Positions 1-9,186 of a stretch of 64,000 nucleotides of DNA are shown here, one piece after another. Every line of letters begins with the position of its first letter. The first letter of the stretch is position 1. A program made the translations under genes and the position numbers. Source of the DNA: Pseudonocardia oceani (GTDB taxonomy: Bacteria > Actinomycetota > Actinomycetes > Mycobacteriales > Pseudonocardiaceae); the NCBI RefSeq assembly GCF_019263585.2, contig NZ_JADQDF010000002.1, positions 1 to 64,000 on the forward strand, in the 5' to 3' direction. The notes beneath the pieces were generated by a model. It did not search any database and was not told the DNA's origin. It was given only the letters and a program-made list of their open reading frames with translations.

Positions 1-357
1 CCGGCGGGCGCTGGCCAGGCCGTGCCCGGCTTCGTGCAGCAGGGTGCCGAGCACGCCGAGCGCGCCGCGGCGCAGCCCTTCGCCACCGACGAACAGCTCG
101 GCCATGCCCGCGGGCGGCTCCTCGTCGCCGGCCGTGTCGCCGGTGCCGGTCTCGGAGTTGGTGGTGTGCCAGCGTTCGGCGGCGAAGTGGCCCAGGTTGA
201 CCTCTCCGCGGCGGGCGCCGATGGTGCCCGATCCGAGGGTGAGCACGACGTCGGGCACCTCGGGGTGGCGGTGCTGGATCGCCCGCCAGGTCGCGGCGAG
301 CGCGGTGACCAGGGCCTCGGTGATCGACACCCCGGCGGTTGCGGTGCTCGTGTTCAT
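1..357 (-). CDS. HExxH metalloprotease-like protein (cut by window edge)
   Basis: The visible 119 residues begin at an ATG (355-357) that overlaps the TGA of the upstream gene (ATGA), so the two are probably translationally coupled. Residues 108-112 read HEAGH, a zinc-protease HExxH motif, and the text then runs off the window, so the third zinc ligand cannot be seen. Before it lies a compact domain with a GRRGEVNLGHF-like segment and an acidic linker. Similar small SprT-like proteins are common on actinobacterial plasmids and integrative elements, usually among transfer genes; the substrate is unknown. The protease reading rests on one motif and is an inference. Confidence 0.6.
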   Translation of the reverse strand, partial: MNTSTATAGVSITEALVTALAATWRAIQHRHPEVPDVVLTLGSGTIGARRGEVNLGHFAAERWHTTNSETGTGDTAGDEEPPAGMAELFVGGEGLRRGALGVLGTLLHEAGHGLASARR

Positions 358-602
358 CACGGGGCCTCGATCGGGTCGGCCACGGTGCCGGTGGCGCTGC
401 GGCACAGGGCGGTGGCGTCGTGGTGGGAGAACTGCGACGCCGGGAGCCCGTCGGCGACCCGCCAGTACCCGGGTGGAGCGCAGCGGACCTGCTCGGTGCA
501 GCCGGGGCAGATCAGGTCGTCGGGGTCGACGAAGCGGGCGGGAGGCCGTACGTCGTGGTCGGCGCGTCGCTGGGTCGGGATGCGGGTGAGGGTGCTCGGC
601 AT
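357..602 (-). CDS. Small hypothetical protein (81 aa)
   Basis: The ATG at 602 is preceded on the minus strand by an AGGAGG Shine-Dalgarno at good spacing, which favours it over the upstream in-frame start at 698. Residues include a C-x2-C pair (ICPGCTEQ) in a proline-rich context and a second half with several aromatic residues; a half zinc knuckle is possible. It overlaps the HExxH gene by four bases and likely forms an operon with it. I do not recognise a family. Confidence 0.55.
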   Translation of the reverse strand: MPSTLTRIPTQRRADHDVRPPARFVDPDDLICPGCTEQVRCAPPGYWRVADGLPASQFSHHDATALCRSATGTVADPIEAP

Positions 603-936
603 GACGGTGGCCTCCTGCTGGTCGTCGGGGGCCTGGTGGCCCGTCCCCTTGGGGTGGCGGGGGCGTGTTTCCCCCGCCGCCTTGGGGCGTCCCAACACGG
701 CCGTGGAGGCTCGCGGTCACGGGCGGCCGAAGGCCGTCGCGTGCGACGCGGAGCGCAGCGCAGCGCCCTTGACCGGGAGTGAGGCCGTGTTAAGCCAAGG
801 GCCGCCAGGCCCCCGCCGCAGGCGGTCGATCCGGTAGTTCCTCGGCCCGCGCGGCCTTGAGCGCCCCACCCGCCGCCGCCCGGGAACGGCCCCCGATCCC
901 GGCGGCCGGACACCCCGAGCGGAGGGCTTTCCGCTG
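603..936. other. Intergenic region between divergent operons
   Basis: About 330 bp separate the minus-strand pair from the plus-strand T4SS operon. The middle is a GC-rich stretch with short inverted repeats (around 725-770), so promoters for both operons and possibly a structured leader may sit here. I could not identify a clear -35/-10 pair, an RNA gene or an oriT consensus. Confidence 0.4.
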
Positions 937-2139
937 GTGGAGGCGGTGAGCAGCGGGTTTCGTGCGACTTTGGTGAAACGCCCTCGCGGGCGGTACGTCC
1001 TGTGTCACGCTCCGGGCATGGTCAACCGGCGCGGGGGCGCGGCGGCGAACGACGTGTCGCCTGCCGCGGCTGGGCCGAGCGCGGAGCAGGAGACCGAGAT
1101 CCGCGGCGGCAGCACCGGCCGGGTCGCCTCGATCAACGAGATGCACCACGCGCTCGGGGCCGCGGCGCAGCGCGGCGGCGGGCGCCGGCTCAGCGTCGTC
1201 GACGTCGACGACGCCGTGCACGCCGCCGCGGGCGCCGCGGCCGACCCCGGTCCCGACGCCGAGTACGACGCGCAGTCGGTGGCCGAGCAGATCGGGCGGG
1301 CCAGCGCCCACATGGCGCGTCTCGGGCTGCCCGGCGATGCCCGCCGTCCGGCGGATTTCGCGGGCTTCGGGATGGTGATCCCGGTGCTGGCCGGGTCGCC
1401 GGGGGCGGGTGCCTCGGCTCTGGCCGCGGCGCTGGCCGACGCGCTGCAGCTCGCCGGGCGCCGGGTCCTGCTGGTCGACGCGGCCGACCCCGCCCGGTCG
1501 GGTCTCTCCGCGGCTGCCGCGATGGACGGCCCGTGGGTGCGGCACGTGGGCGCCGGGGTGTCGGTGCGCTACAGCTGGCGTGAACAGGCTCTGCTCGCCC
1601 GGCTCGAGTCCTCGGGCCCGATCACCCCGGGGATGGTGCCGCCTCCGCCGTGGTGGCGGCCCCGGCTCGACGGCATCCATGCCACCGTGGCCGATCTCGG
1701 ACACGACGGCTGGCGGGTCGCGGCGAACCCGTTGGTCGGGGCCGGGGGCTGGTTGCGCCGCTCGACCGGGTCGACACCGGGCGCGGTGCTGGTCGTGCGG
1801 CCCACCCGCCCCTCCCTGCGCCATGCCGAGCAGGTCCTCGCGCGGCTCGATCGGTGGGTCGATGCCGGTGCTGCGATGCCGGCGGCGCATCTGGTGGTCA
1901 CCGGCGCCAGGCGGTGGCCGGCCGGGGTGACCGGGGTGGCTGGTCTGCGTGTGGAGGAGCTGCTGCCCACCGCGGTGTTCGTCCCGCACGACGCCGTGCT
2001 GGAGGTCGGCGGCGTGACCGCCGAGCTGGTCGGCGACAAGGTGCTCGATGCCGTCGTTCCGTTGCTGTCGAGCTGGGGGCTGCTGCCGTCCGTGCAGAGC
2101 ACCCAGCGGTCGTGGTCTCGACGAAGGGGGAACCGCTGA
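937..2139 (+). CDS. ParA/MinD-like P-loop protein at head of T4SS operon
   Basis: A 400-residue protein whose middle carries a degenerate P-loop, AGSPGAGASA, followed by a helix and the strand RRVLLVDAADP, the arrangement seen in MinD/ParA-type ATPases. The Walker A lysine is not canonical, so ATP hydrolysis is doubtful. The first ~130 residues are low-complexity. It ends in a TGATG overlap with the next gene and is the first gene of a tight T4SS operon, where such proteins may help place or assemble the transfer apparatus (inference). Start: GTG at 937 has GGAGG upstream; ATG at 1018 is an alternative. Confidence 0.6.
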   Translation: MEAVSSGFRATLVKRPRGRYVLCHAPGMVNRRGGAAANDVSPAAAGPSAEQETEIRGGSTGRVASINEMHHALGAAAQRGGGRRLSVVDVDDAVHAAAGAAADPGPDAEYDAQSVAEQIGRASAHMARLGLPGDARRPADFAGFGMVIPVLAGSPGAGASALAAALADALQLAGRRVLLVDAADPARSGLSAAAAMDGPWVRHVGAGVSVRYSWREQALLARLESSGPITPGMVPPPPWWRPRLDGIHATVADLGHDGWRVAANPLVGAGGWLRRSTGSTPGAVLVVRPTRPSLRHAEQVLARLDRWVDAGAAMPAAHLVVTGARRWPAGVTGVAGLRVEELLPTAVFVPHDAVLEVGGVTAELVGDKVLDAVVPLLSSWGLLPSVQSTQRSWSRRRGNR

Positions 2140-2459
2140 TGTTGGCGGTGAGGATGATGCAGTGGCTCGACGTGCTCGCCCAGCCGCCGGACGGCGGTGG
2201 TGGGCCGCTGCCCGACCCGGCGCCGGTCGCGCCGCCGGGCGCCGAGCAGATCACCGAGGTGATCGGCTACTTGCGGTGGGGCGCGGGAGCGGCCATCATC
2301 GCCGGGTTCCTGGCCGGGTTGATCCTGTTCGCCGGTGGCCGGGTTGCCGATCACCACCGGTTCGGCCGGATGGGGACGATCACGATGATCGCCTCCGTCG
2401 GGGCTGCGTTCCTCTACGCGGTGGGATGGCAGATCCTCTCCGCCTTCGCCACGGCCTGA
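2139..2459 (+). CDS. Small two-TM T4SS protein (VirB2/TrbC-like candidate)
   Basis: A 106-residue protein whose ATG overlaps the previous stop (TGATG), with AAGGGGG upstream. It has a proline-rich N-terminal 40 residues and two hydrophobic helices (about residues 48-66 and 78-100) joined by a basic loop (RVADHHRFGR). That size and topology, and its position just before the large channel protein, match pilin-like or small inner-membrane T4SS subunits. Direct sequence proof of a pilin is lacking. Confidence 0.55.
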   Translation: MLAVRMMQWLDVLAQPPDGGGGPLPDPAPVAPPGAEQITEVIGYLRWGAGAAIIAGFLAGLILFAGGRVADHHRFGRMGTITMIASVGAAFLYAVGWQILSAFATA

Positions 2460-2465
2460 CCCGCG

Positions 2466-3308
2466 ATGAACCCGGACCTGTTCGACCGTGCCGACGGCGT
2501 CGAGCGGCGTCGCGCGCTGCTGCTGATCGGCGGTATCGCGGTGCTGGTCGTGTTGTTGCTCGTCGGGTTGGCGGTGTTCCTGCTCGGCCTGGGTGGGGAC
2601 GAGCCGGCTGCGCCGGGCACGGGCCAGGCACCGGCGGCCGGTGCGCCACCGGCCGGGCCGGACCCGTCCGCGGACGGGGACTGGGACGTGGAAGCGCAGA
2701 CCGCGCTGGCGACCCAGCCGATGCTGGAGCTCGCGGAGTCCGCGGCGTTGCCGCACGCCCTGACCGACGAGGTCGCCGGTCCCCCGATCACCCTGCCCTC
2801 CCCCGGCGAGTCGAACGGCACCGCGGTCCCGCAAGGCTTCCCCGACACCGAGGAAGGTGCGATCGCGCAGCTGGTGGAGATGACCCGGGTCGGGCTAGAG
2901 GGCGGGGACCCCGACGGCTACCGACTGGCCTACGAGCAGGTCGCGGCGCCCGGCGCCCCGCCGGTCGATTCGACCCGGCTCTACCGCGACCTGCAACAGG
3001 TCCGGGCCGGGACCGGGCTGCCGAGCAGCGGCGCGGTCTCCGGGCTGGTGTTCACCTGGAACCCGACCAGCGCCCTGGTCAAGGGCAGCACCGACGGCGG
3101 CCGCTACGTGGTGGTGTGCGTGCTGGGTGAGCTGATCACCGGCCGCAACGGGCAGTCGCTGTCCACCGCCGCGGGGAACTGTCAGGCGATGCGGCGCATC
3201 GACGATCAGTGGCGGATCAGCCCCGGCGCGGCCGCGGCCCCGGCCACGCTGGCCTGGCCGGGTACCGCTGAGGCGGTGCAGGCCGGATACCGCGACCTGG
3301 TCCGATGA
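2466..3308 (+). CDS. Single-pass T4SS-associated membrane protein
   Basis: The 280-residue product has a cytoplasmic start of about 17 residues, one strong TM helix (about 18-42), a Pro/Ala/Gly-rich linker to residue 75, and a soluble C-terminal domain (about 120-280). The end of that domain (RRIDDQWRISPG) looks like the NTF2/VirB8-like fold of conjugation proteins. Gap to the previous gene is 6 bp and it overlaps the next by four bases. A scaffold role analogous to VirB8 or TraC is inferred from topology and context. Confidence 0.55.
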   Translation: MNPDLFDRADGVERRRALLLIGGIAVLVVLLLVGLAVFLLGLGGDEPAAPGTGQAPAAGAPPAGPDPSADGDWDVEAQTALATQPMLELAESAALPHALTDEVAGPPITLPSPGESNGTAVPQGFPDTEEGAIAQLVEMTRVGLEGGDPDGYRLAYEQVAAPGAPPVDSTRLYRDLQQVRAGTGLPSSGAVSGLVFTWNPTSALVKGSTDGGRYVVVCVLGELITGRNGQSLSTAAGNCQAMRRIDDQWRISPGAAAAPATLAWPGTAEAVQAGYRDLVR

Positions 3309-4912
3309 TCCCCGACGTCATCACCGACGGGCTCAACTCGTTCGTCGCCACGGCGATCGACCAGATCATGAAGTTCATCTGGGCCGCGGCGGTGGCCCTG
3401 CTGCGGACCTCCTTCGAGATCGTCGACGACCTGCTCGCGTTCGGCGACGGCTCGGACCTGGTGACCTCCTCGGGCCAGCCGGCCGCCGGCGCCGCGTTCG
3501 CGGAGCTGTGGCCGACGCTGCGGTGGATCGGGTTGTCGGTGGCGCTGGGGCTGTTCCTGTGGCAGCTGACGATCACGATGCTGCGCGGCGGGGCCGGGTT
3601 CTGGCGCGCCGCGTCCGGCCCGTTCGCCTACGGGGTGGCCGTGGCGATCACCCTCGGGATCGTCGCGGCCCTGCTCGGGGCGGCGGAGGGCCTGGCCACG
3701 CTGCTGCTGCAGCAGGGCCTCGCCGCGGACAACTTCCGCACGATCCTGGACAACCCGAACCTCGCGTTCGGGGACAGCCCCGAACTCGACAGCCAGCTCG
3801 ACTCCTCGGTCCGCGCCATGCTGCTCGGGCTGATCGGGCTGTTCGGGGTGCTTCCCGCCGCGCTCGGCTTCGCCCTGCAGATGATCTTCCGTGAGGCGGC
3901 GATCGTCGTGCTGCTCGCGACCGTGCCGATCACGGCCGCCGGTCTGCTGACCAACACCACCGCGTCGTGGTTCTGGCGGTCGTTGCGGTGGATGCTGGCC
4001 GCGATCCTGATGAAGCCCGCGCTCGCGCTGGTCCTGGTCATCGGGGTCAACATGCTCTCGGCGCCGACCGGGATCGGTGGCCTGCTCGCCGGTACCGGGG
4101 TGCTGTTGATCGCGCTGTTCTGCCCGCTGGCGCTGTTTCGCCTGCTCGCGTTCGTCGAGCCCGGTACCAACGCCGGCGCGACGGCGCGTGCGTCGCTGTC
4201 GCGAGGCGGGGGCGGTTCTCCGCGGTCGGGTTCCGACGCGGGGGGCGGCGCGGAGGAGTCGAACACGGCCCGGTTCGACGGGGCCGGGGCCAGCGGGTCC
4301 GGGGCAGGGTCGAGAGCGGCCGGGGCCGGTGCAGCCGGTGGAGGTGCGGCGGCCGCGGGCGGGGGTGCGGGTGCGGCTGGTGGAGGTGCGGCGGCCGCGG
4401 GCGGCGGCGCCGCTGCGGGTGGCGGGGCTGCGGGCGCGGTCGGCGCGGTGAACGCCGCGGTCGGGGCCGCGGCGGCGTTCGCCACCAAGTTCGCGGGCGA
4501 GACGATGGACGCCACCGGCATCGGGCACGGCCCGGCCGGTGGGGGCGGGCGGGCCGGTCGCGGGGCGGGCGGCGGCAGCGGGTCGGGCGGCGGCGGCTCG
4601 TCGGACGGCCCGCAGCCGTGGCAGGACGCCTCTCCCCCGGACACCGGCCCACCCGACGGCGGGGGCCGGCCGGAGGACTACGACGACGGCGAGGTCCCGT
4701 TCGACTGGGACGGGGTGCGGGTCGGCGAGCAGCGCCCACCCGACCGGGCCACGCCCAGCGAGGGCCCGAGCCGCGGTCGAGGTGGCGGCGGCGGCCGCGG
4801 CGGAGGCACCGGCGGAACCGGCGGCGGCGGAGGTGGTGCCGGCGGCGGCGGAGGTGGTGCCGCAGGCGGTGGTGGCGGTGGTGCCGCAGGCGGTGGTGGC
4901 GGTCGGCGATGA
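3305..4912 (+). CDS. VirB6/TrbL-like channel protein with Gly-rich tail
   Basis: The 535-residue protein has at least six hydrophobic segments between residues 15 and 290, the signature of TrbL/VirB6 polytopic channel components. After residue ~300 it becomes almost pure Gly/Ala/Ser/Pro, including long runs of GGG and GAA-type repeats, ending in GGGGR. Such tails are disordered and may reach through the thick actinobacterial wall (inference). It starts with ATGA overlap on the preceding gene and ends with the same overlap on the SCO6880 gene. Confidence 0.75.
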   Translation: MIPDVITDGLNSFVATAIDQIMKFIWAAAVALLRTSFEIVDDLLAFGDGSDLVTSSGQPAAGAAFAELWPTLRWIGLSVALGLFLWQLTITMLRGGAGFWRAASGPFAYGVAVAITLGIVAALLGAAEGLATLLLQQGLAADNFRTILDNPNLAFGDSPELDSQLDSSVRAMLLGLIGLFGVLPAALGFALQMIFREAAIVVLLATVPITAAGLLTNTTASWFWRSLRWMLAAILMKPALALVLVIGVNMLSAPTGIGGLLAGTGVLLIALFCPLALFRLLAFVEPGTNAGATARASLSRGGGGSPRSGSDAGGGAEESNTARFDGAGASGSGAGSRAAGAGAAGGGAAAAGGGAGAAGGGAAAAGGGAAAGGGAAGAVGAVNAAVGAAAAFATKFAGETMDATGIGHGPAGGGGRAGRGAGGGSGSGGGGSSDGPQPWQDASPPDTGPPDGGGRPEDYDDGEVPFDWDGVRVGEQRPPDRATPSEGPSRGRGGGGGRGGGTGGTGGGGGGAGGGGGGAAGGGGGGAAGGGGGRR

Positions 4913-6432
4913 GCGCCCCTGTGGAGCAGCGCGTCTACCGGGGGCTCAACGTCCGGGAACGGCCCGGCTGGGTGATGGGGATGACCCCGATCCAGGCGGC
5001 GGCGGTCCTGCTGCTCGGCGCCCCGGTGCTGCTGGCCATGTCGGCGGGCCGGTGGGCCCAGGCGCTGGTGCTGCTGGGGACCAACGGGGTGGCGATCACG
5101 CTGGTGGTCGTGCCGGTCCGCGGCCGCCCGGCGCTGGTGTGGCTCGCGGATCTGATGATGTTCCAGCTGGGGGTGCTGATGCGGTGGTCGGTGTGGCAGT
5201 CACGGGCGGCCGCCGGGGTGCCCGGCCCGGCCCACGAGCCGGACCTGCCCGGTGTCCTGGCCCGGCTGACGTTCCCGGACGGGCCGCCGCTGCGCGGCCA
5301 GGGGCGGGTCTGCCTGATCCACGACACCGCCGAAGGACGGTGGGGCGCGACGGCGCGGTTGACCCACTCCGGGGTCGGGATGCTCTCGGAGGCCGAGTGC
5401 GAGCGGCTGGCGGCCCGGCTGGGGAACCTGCTGATCGCGATCGGGCACCGCGAGGTCGTCGACCGCATGTCGTTGCTGGTGCGCACGGTCCCCGACGACG
5501 GCGCGGAGTACGACGTGTGGCGCGCCGAGCACGAGGACCCGCGCGCCCCGAGGCTCGCGCGGCGCGCCACCGACGAACTCGACCACACCATCGGATCGGT
5601 GTCGGTGCGCACGGAGTTGTTCGTGACGCTGTCGGGCACCGAGAGCGCGCTGCGCCGGCCCGCGCAGGCGGCCGGGGGTGGGATTCCGGGACGGGCCTAC
5701 GCCCTGTACCGGGTCCTCGACGGCGTGGATGACCAGCTGCGCTCACTCGGCGTGCGCACGGTGACCTGGTTGACCTCGCCCGCGCTGGCCGAGGCGATCC
5801 GCACCGGGTTCAACCCGGCCGCCGCGGCCGGGTTCACCTCCCATCACCTCATCCATCCGGACCCGGCCGGGGAGACCGGGCTGCCGATGAGCGACGCCGG
5901 CCCGACCCTGGTCCCCTCCCCCGCGCCGCGCTCCTACAACCACGACGGGTTCTCCTCGGTGTCCTACGCGGTGCTTCCGCCGGAAGCGGGCACCGTGTTC
6001 GGGTCGCTGGGCCCGCTGCTGGGGGTGCGCACCGCCGGGGAGCGGCGCACCGTCGCGATCCACTACGAGGTGCTGAGCCAGCGCGCGGGGGCCCGCGCGG
6101 TGCAGCACAACCGGTTCCGCAACAACGTGCTGGTCGACTACAAGGCGGAGAAGGGGTTCACCACGACCGCGACCGACAGCCGCCGCGCGAGCGGGGCCCG
6201 CGCCCAGGAGTCCGCGGTCGCCGCCGGTCACAGCATGGTCCGCTACACGATGGCGGCCTCGATCACCGTGCCCGCGGAATGGAACCTCGAGGACCACGCC
6301 GCGAAGCTGGAGAACGACGCGTCGGGCAGGTTCCGGCTGCTGCGCCTGGAGCTCGCGCAGGACGCGGCGTTCGTCTCCGCCGCGTTGCCGGTGGGGATCG
6401 GGCTCCCCCGGGTTCGTGGAGCTCTGGACTGA
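4909..6432 (+). CDS. SCO6880-family T4SS protein
   Basis: 507 residues. The N-terminus (YRGLNVRERPGWVMGMTP) and two following TM helices (about 27-46 and 50-70) are the hallmark of SCO6880-family proteins, which pair a PrgI-like membrane anchor with a VirB4-type N-terminal domain. There is no P-loop here; the ATPase half is the next gene, so the two probably act as one split VirB4 unit. ATG at 4909 overlaps the TrbL-like stop. A degenerate copy of the GCTTCC palindrome (5971-5987) is read through in frame as VLPPEAG. Confidence 0.85.
   Translation: MSAPVEQRVYRGLNVRERPGWVMGMTPIQAAAVLLLGAPVLLAMSAGRWAQALVLLGTNGVAITLVVVPVRGRPALVWLADLMMFQLGVLMRWSVWQSRAAAGVPGPAHEPDLPGVLARLTFPDGPPLRGQGRVCLIHDTAEGRWGATARLTHSGVGMLSEAECERLAARLGNLLIAIGHREVVDRMSLLVRTVPDDGAEYDVWRAEHEDPRAPRLARRATDELDHTIGSVSVRTELFVTLSGTESALRRPAQAAGGGIPGRAYALYRVLDGVDDQLRSLGVRTVTWLTSPALAEAIRTGFNPAAAAGFTSHHLIHPDPAGETGLPMSDAGPTLVPSPAPRSYNHDGFSSVSYAVLPPEAGTVFGSLGPLLGVRTAGERRTVAIHYEVLSQRAGARAVQHNRFRNNVLVDYKAEKGFTTTATDSRRASGARAQESAVAAGHSMVRYTMAASITVPAEWNLEDHAAKLENDASGRFRLLRLELAQDAAFVSAALPVGIGLPRVRGALD
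5971..5987. repeat. GCTTCC palindrome, copy 1 (right arm degenerate)
   Basis: GTGCTTCCGCCGGAAGC lies inside the SCO6880 coding region. The outer right arm is broken (gggcacc instead of ACC), so this is the most decayed of the coding copies. Confidence 0.7.
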
Positions 6433-7997
6433 TGGCCGGGCGATGGCGCGGCCGCGGCCGCGGCTCGGGTGCGCAGCGTTCGGCCGGGCAGCTGCTCGCC
6501 GACTTCGCCGACCCCGCCGCGGCGCCGCCGCTCACGCCCCCAGCCGACACGGTGGATCCGCCCCCCAAGGGCCGCGACGAGCAGCGCCCGCGGCGTGAGC
6601 GGGTCAACCGCCCGGTCTCCGGGCGGCGCGGACGCCCCGAGCCGGCCCGCGGGTGGGCGCCGGTGGAGGCCGCCGCCCGGGTCCCGGTGTACCAGGTCGC
6701 CACCTCCGAGATCGGCGGGCTGTTCCCGCTGCTGGCCGCGAACGGCGTGCCGGCCGTGGGCGCGCGGATGGGCTACGACACCCTCTCCGGTGGGGCGTTC
6801 TACTGCCATCCCGTCGAGTGGTTGCTGCGCGGGCTGGCCACCAACCCGAACATGGTGCTGTTCGGCGAGCCCGGACGCGGCAAGTCGAGCACCGTGGTGG
6901 CGTTCGTGCTGCGGATGATGCTGTTCGGGATCAAGACGCTGATCTCGGGCGATGTGAAGGGTGAGTACACCCCGCTGCTGCGCGAGCTGGGGATGACCCC
7001 GATCGCGCTGGGCCGGGGCAGCCCCGCCCGGCTCAACGCGCTGGACCTGGGCCCGCTCGCGCACCGCTGGGACGACTGGACCGTCGCCCGGCAACGCGAG
7101 GAACTCGACGGCGTCCTGGGCCGCTGGACGATGCTGCTCGCCGCGCTCGCCGAGACCCAGGGCTACCAGCCCACGGTCACCGACGAGTCCGTGCTCTCCG
7201 CGGTGCTGCGGCGGCTGGTCGGGGTCGGGGACGGCTACACCCGGCTCCGGCCGGTCACCATCCCCGACGTGGCCCGCCAGCTCGCCGACCCCGACCCCGA
7301 GCTGTGGCGGGCGGCCCGGTTCGCCTCCCGCCGGCAGTTCCTCGACCACACCCGCATGATCACCGACGCGCTGTCCAACCTTGTCGTCGGCCCGCTGGCG
7401 GGGCTGTTCGACGAGCCCACCAACTTCGCCCTCGACTGGGACGCCCCGATCCAGTCGATGGACCTGTCGCTGCTGCGTTCCCGCGGTGACCAAGCCATCG
7501 CCGTGGCGCTGACGTGTCTGGGGTCGTGGGCATCGATGACCACCGACCTGCAGGACGACGGGGAGATCCGGATCGTCGTGCGCGACGAGGTGTGGCGCCA
7601 GATGCGCCTCGGGCTGCGCGCGGTCGAGGCGGTTGACGCGGACCTGCGGCTGTCCCGCGCGGAACGCAAGATCCAACTGCTGGTGATGCACAAGCCCTCG
7701 GACCTGCTCTCGGTCGGCGCGGCCGGCTCCCGGGAAGTCGCGATCGCGAAGGACCTGCTCGCGCTGTGCTCGACCCGGATCCTGCTCGGGCAGTCCACCC
7801 GGGTGGCCGACGAGCTCGCCACCGAACTGGCGCTGAGCGAGCGCGAGCAAGACGTCACCACCGGGTGGGCGATGGAACGCCGCGGCCGCGCGCTGTGGAA
7901 GATCGAGAACGCGCCGGGGTTCAAGGTGCAGACCGTCCTGTCGGACTCCGAGCAGCGCGTGTTCGACACCAACGCCCAGCTCCGCACCCGCACCTGA
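6432..7997 (+). CDS. VirB4/TraC-like T4SS ATPase (C-terminal half type)
   Basis: 521 residues. Residues 145-152 are GEPGRGKS, a Walker A motif, and a later hydrophobic strand (IRIVVRDEVW) carries the Walker B acidic pair. The N-terminal 80 residues are basic and disordered. The layout matches the AAA motor half of VirB4 proteins, energising pilus or channel assembly at the membrane. TGATG overlap with the preceding SCO6880 gene supports a split VirB4 made by two coupled genes. Confidence 0.85.
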   Translation: MAGRWRGRGRGSGAQRSAGQLLADFADPAAAPPLTPPADTVDPPPKGRDEQRPRRERVNRPVSGRRGRPEPARGWAPVEAAARVPVYQVATSEIGGLFPLLAANGVPAVGARMGYDTLSGGAFYCHPVEWLLRGLATNPNMVLFGEPGRGKSSTVVAFVLRMMLFGIKTLISGDVKGEYTPLLRELGMTPIALGRGSPARLNALDLGPLAHRWDDWTVARQREELDGVLGRWTMLLAALAETQGYQPTVTDESVLSAVLRRLVGVGDGYTRLRPVTIPDVARQLADPDPELWRAARFASRRQFLDHTRMITDALSNLVVGPLAGLFDEPTNFALDWDAPIQSMDLSLLRSRGDQAIAVALTCLGSWASMTTDLQDDGEIRIVVRDEVWRQMRLGLRAVEAVDADLRLSRAERKIQLLVMHKPSDLLSVGAAGSREVAIAKDLLALCSTRILLGQSTRVADELATELALSEREQDVTTGWAMERRGRALWKIENAPGFKVQTVLSDSEQRVFDTNAQLRTRT

Positions 7998-8009
7998 CCT
8001 GGGGTCGGG

Positions 8010-9155
8010 ATGGAGCGTCGCGGGACGTTGTGGGCGGTCCTGGTCGTCGGGCTCGCGCTGTTCCTCGCGTCCCTGGTGGTGCTCGGCACCGCGGTGCTCG
8101 GCACGCTCGGCGGGACGCTGGGCGGCGGCTGCGCCGGTGACGGCGGCCCGGGCGGCGGGGCACAACAGATCGGGCCGCGGGCCTGGTCGGCCGAGCAGAT
8201 GACCAACGCCCAGACGATCGTGCAGCACGCCGTGGACCGGGCCCTGCCGAAGCGGGCCGCGGTCATCGCACTGTCCACCGCGATCGTCGAGTCCGGGTTG
8301 GAGAACGTCGGGTACGGCGACCGCGACTCGCTGGGCCTGTTCCAGCAGCGCCCGTCGCAGGGCTGGGGCACCCCCAAGCAGCTGCTCAACCCGGCCTACG
8401 CGGCCGCGGAGTTCTACCGGATCCTGCTCACCGTGCCCCGCTGGGCGACCCTGCCGCCCGGCGTGGCGGCGCAGGCGGTGCAGCGCTCGGCGTTCCCCGA
8501 CCGCTACGCCCCGCAGGAATCCGCGGCGGCCGCGCTGGTCGAGCGGCTGTGGGTCGGACCCGACAACCCCCTCCCCCGGCCCGGTGACCCCGGCCCCGCC
8601 GCGGCCGCCGACCCCGCGATGGCCCTGTCCACCGTGCTGTGCCCCGACCAGGGCGGCTCGGACGTGCCGCTGGTCCCGGGTGACCTCGAGCTGCGCGAGC
8701 TGCCGCCGGACTTCGTGCTGCCCGATGATCCGGCGCAGCGCGCCGCAGTCTCCTTCGCTCTCGCCCAGGTCGGGAAACCGTACGTGTGGGGCGCGAAGGG
8801 CCCCGACGCGTTCGACTGCTCGGGGCTCACCACCGCGGCGTGGGCCGCCGCCGGGGTCGGCATCCCGGCCGGGACGATCAACCAGAAGTTCGCCGGCACC
8901 CCGGTCAGTCTGGGCCAGATCGCCCCCGGCGACCTGGTGTTCATCCCGGGCTCGCTGGGCTCCCTCACCAACCCGCGCCACGTCGGCATCTACGCCGGAC
9001 AGGGCATCGTGGTCAACGCCTACAGCTCCAGCACCGGCGTCATCCTCGTACCGCTCGCGGACATGGCCGACCGGATCGTCACCATCCGCCACATCGCCGG
9101 ACCGGTCGGCGAGCCGGCCAGGGCCGCCTCCCCCGCGCTCGCCGCCGCCGGCTGA
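8010..9155 (+). CDS. Conjugation peptidoglycan hydrolase (lysozyme-like + NlpC/P60)
   Basis: 381 residues: an N-terminal membrane anchor (8-32), a lysozyme-like domain (about 66-170) with the conserved IVESGLEN and SLGLFQQRPSQGWGT segments (Glu94 likely catalytic), and a C-terminal NlpC/P60 domain with the Cys270 motif FDCSGL and His324 in PRHVGIY. It would cut glycan strands and stem peptides to let the T4SS cross the wall, the VirB1 role. It is the last gene of the operon; the stop is followed by a palindrome and the GTGAT array. Confidence 0.9.
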   Translation: MERRGTLWAVLVVGLALFLASLVVLGTAVLGTLGGTLGGGCAGDGGPGGGAQQIGPRAWSAEQMTNAQTIVQHAVDRALPKRAAVIALSTAIVESGLENVGYGDRDSLGLFQQRPSQGWGTPKQLLNPAYAAAEFYRILLTVPRWATLPPGVAAQAVQRSAFPDRYAPQESAAAALVERLWVGPDNPLPRPGDPGPAAAADPAMALSTVLCPDQGGSDVPLVPGDLELRELPPDFVLPDDPAQRAAVSFALAQVGKPYVWGAKGPDAFDCSGLTTAAWAAAGVGIPAGTINQKFAGTPVSLGQIAPGDLVFIPGSLGSLTNPRHVGIYAGQGIVVNAYSSSTGVILVPLADMADRIVTIRHIAGPVGEPARAASPALAAAG

Positions 9156-9160
9156 TCACC

Positions 9161-9180
9161 GTGCCTCCCGCCGGAAGCAC
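9161..9180. repeat. GCTTCC palindrome, copy 2
   Basis: GTGCCTCCCGCCGGAAGCAC lies just after the hydrolase stop and directly before the GTGAT array. The left arm carries two changes. Confidence 0.7.
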
Positions 9181-9186
9181 CCGGCT

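Noticed and set aside
22..837. Long plus-strand frame over the first 800 bases
   Set aside because: It is the GC-rich shadow of the two minus-strand genes, which have a metalloprotease motif, a Shine-Dalgarno and an ATGA overlap.
3206..4528. 440-codon minus-strand frame opposite the TrbL-like gene
   Set aside because: It is rich in Arg/Gly/Pro without domains and mirrors the Gly/Ala tail of the real gene.
4320..4912. Gly/Ala-rich repeats that could be a PE-PGRS-like gene or a CRISPR-like array
   Set aside because: The repeats are short, uneven and in frame with the TrbL-like protein; no spacers exist.
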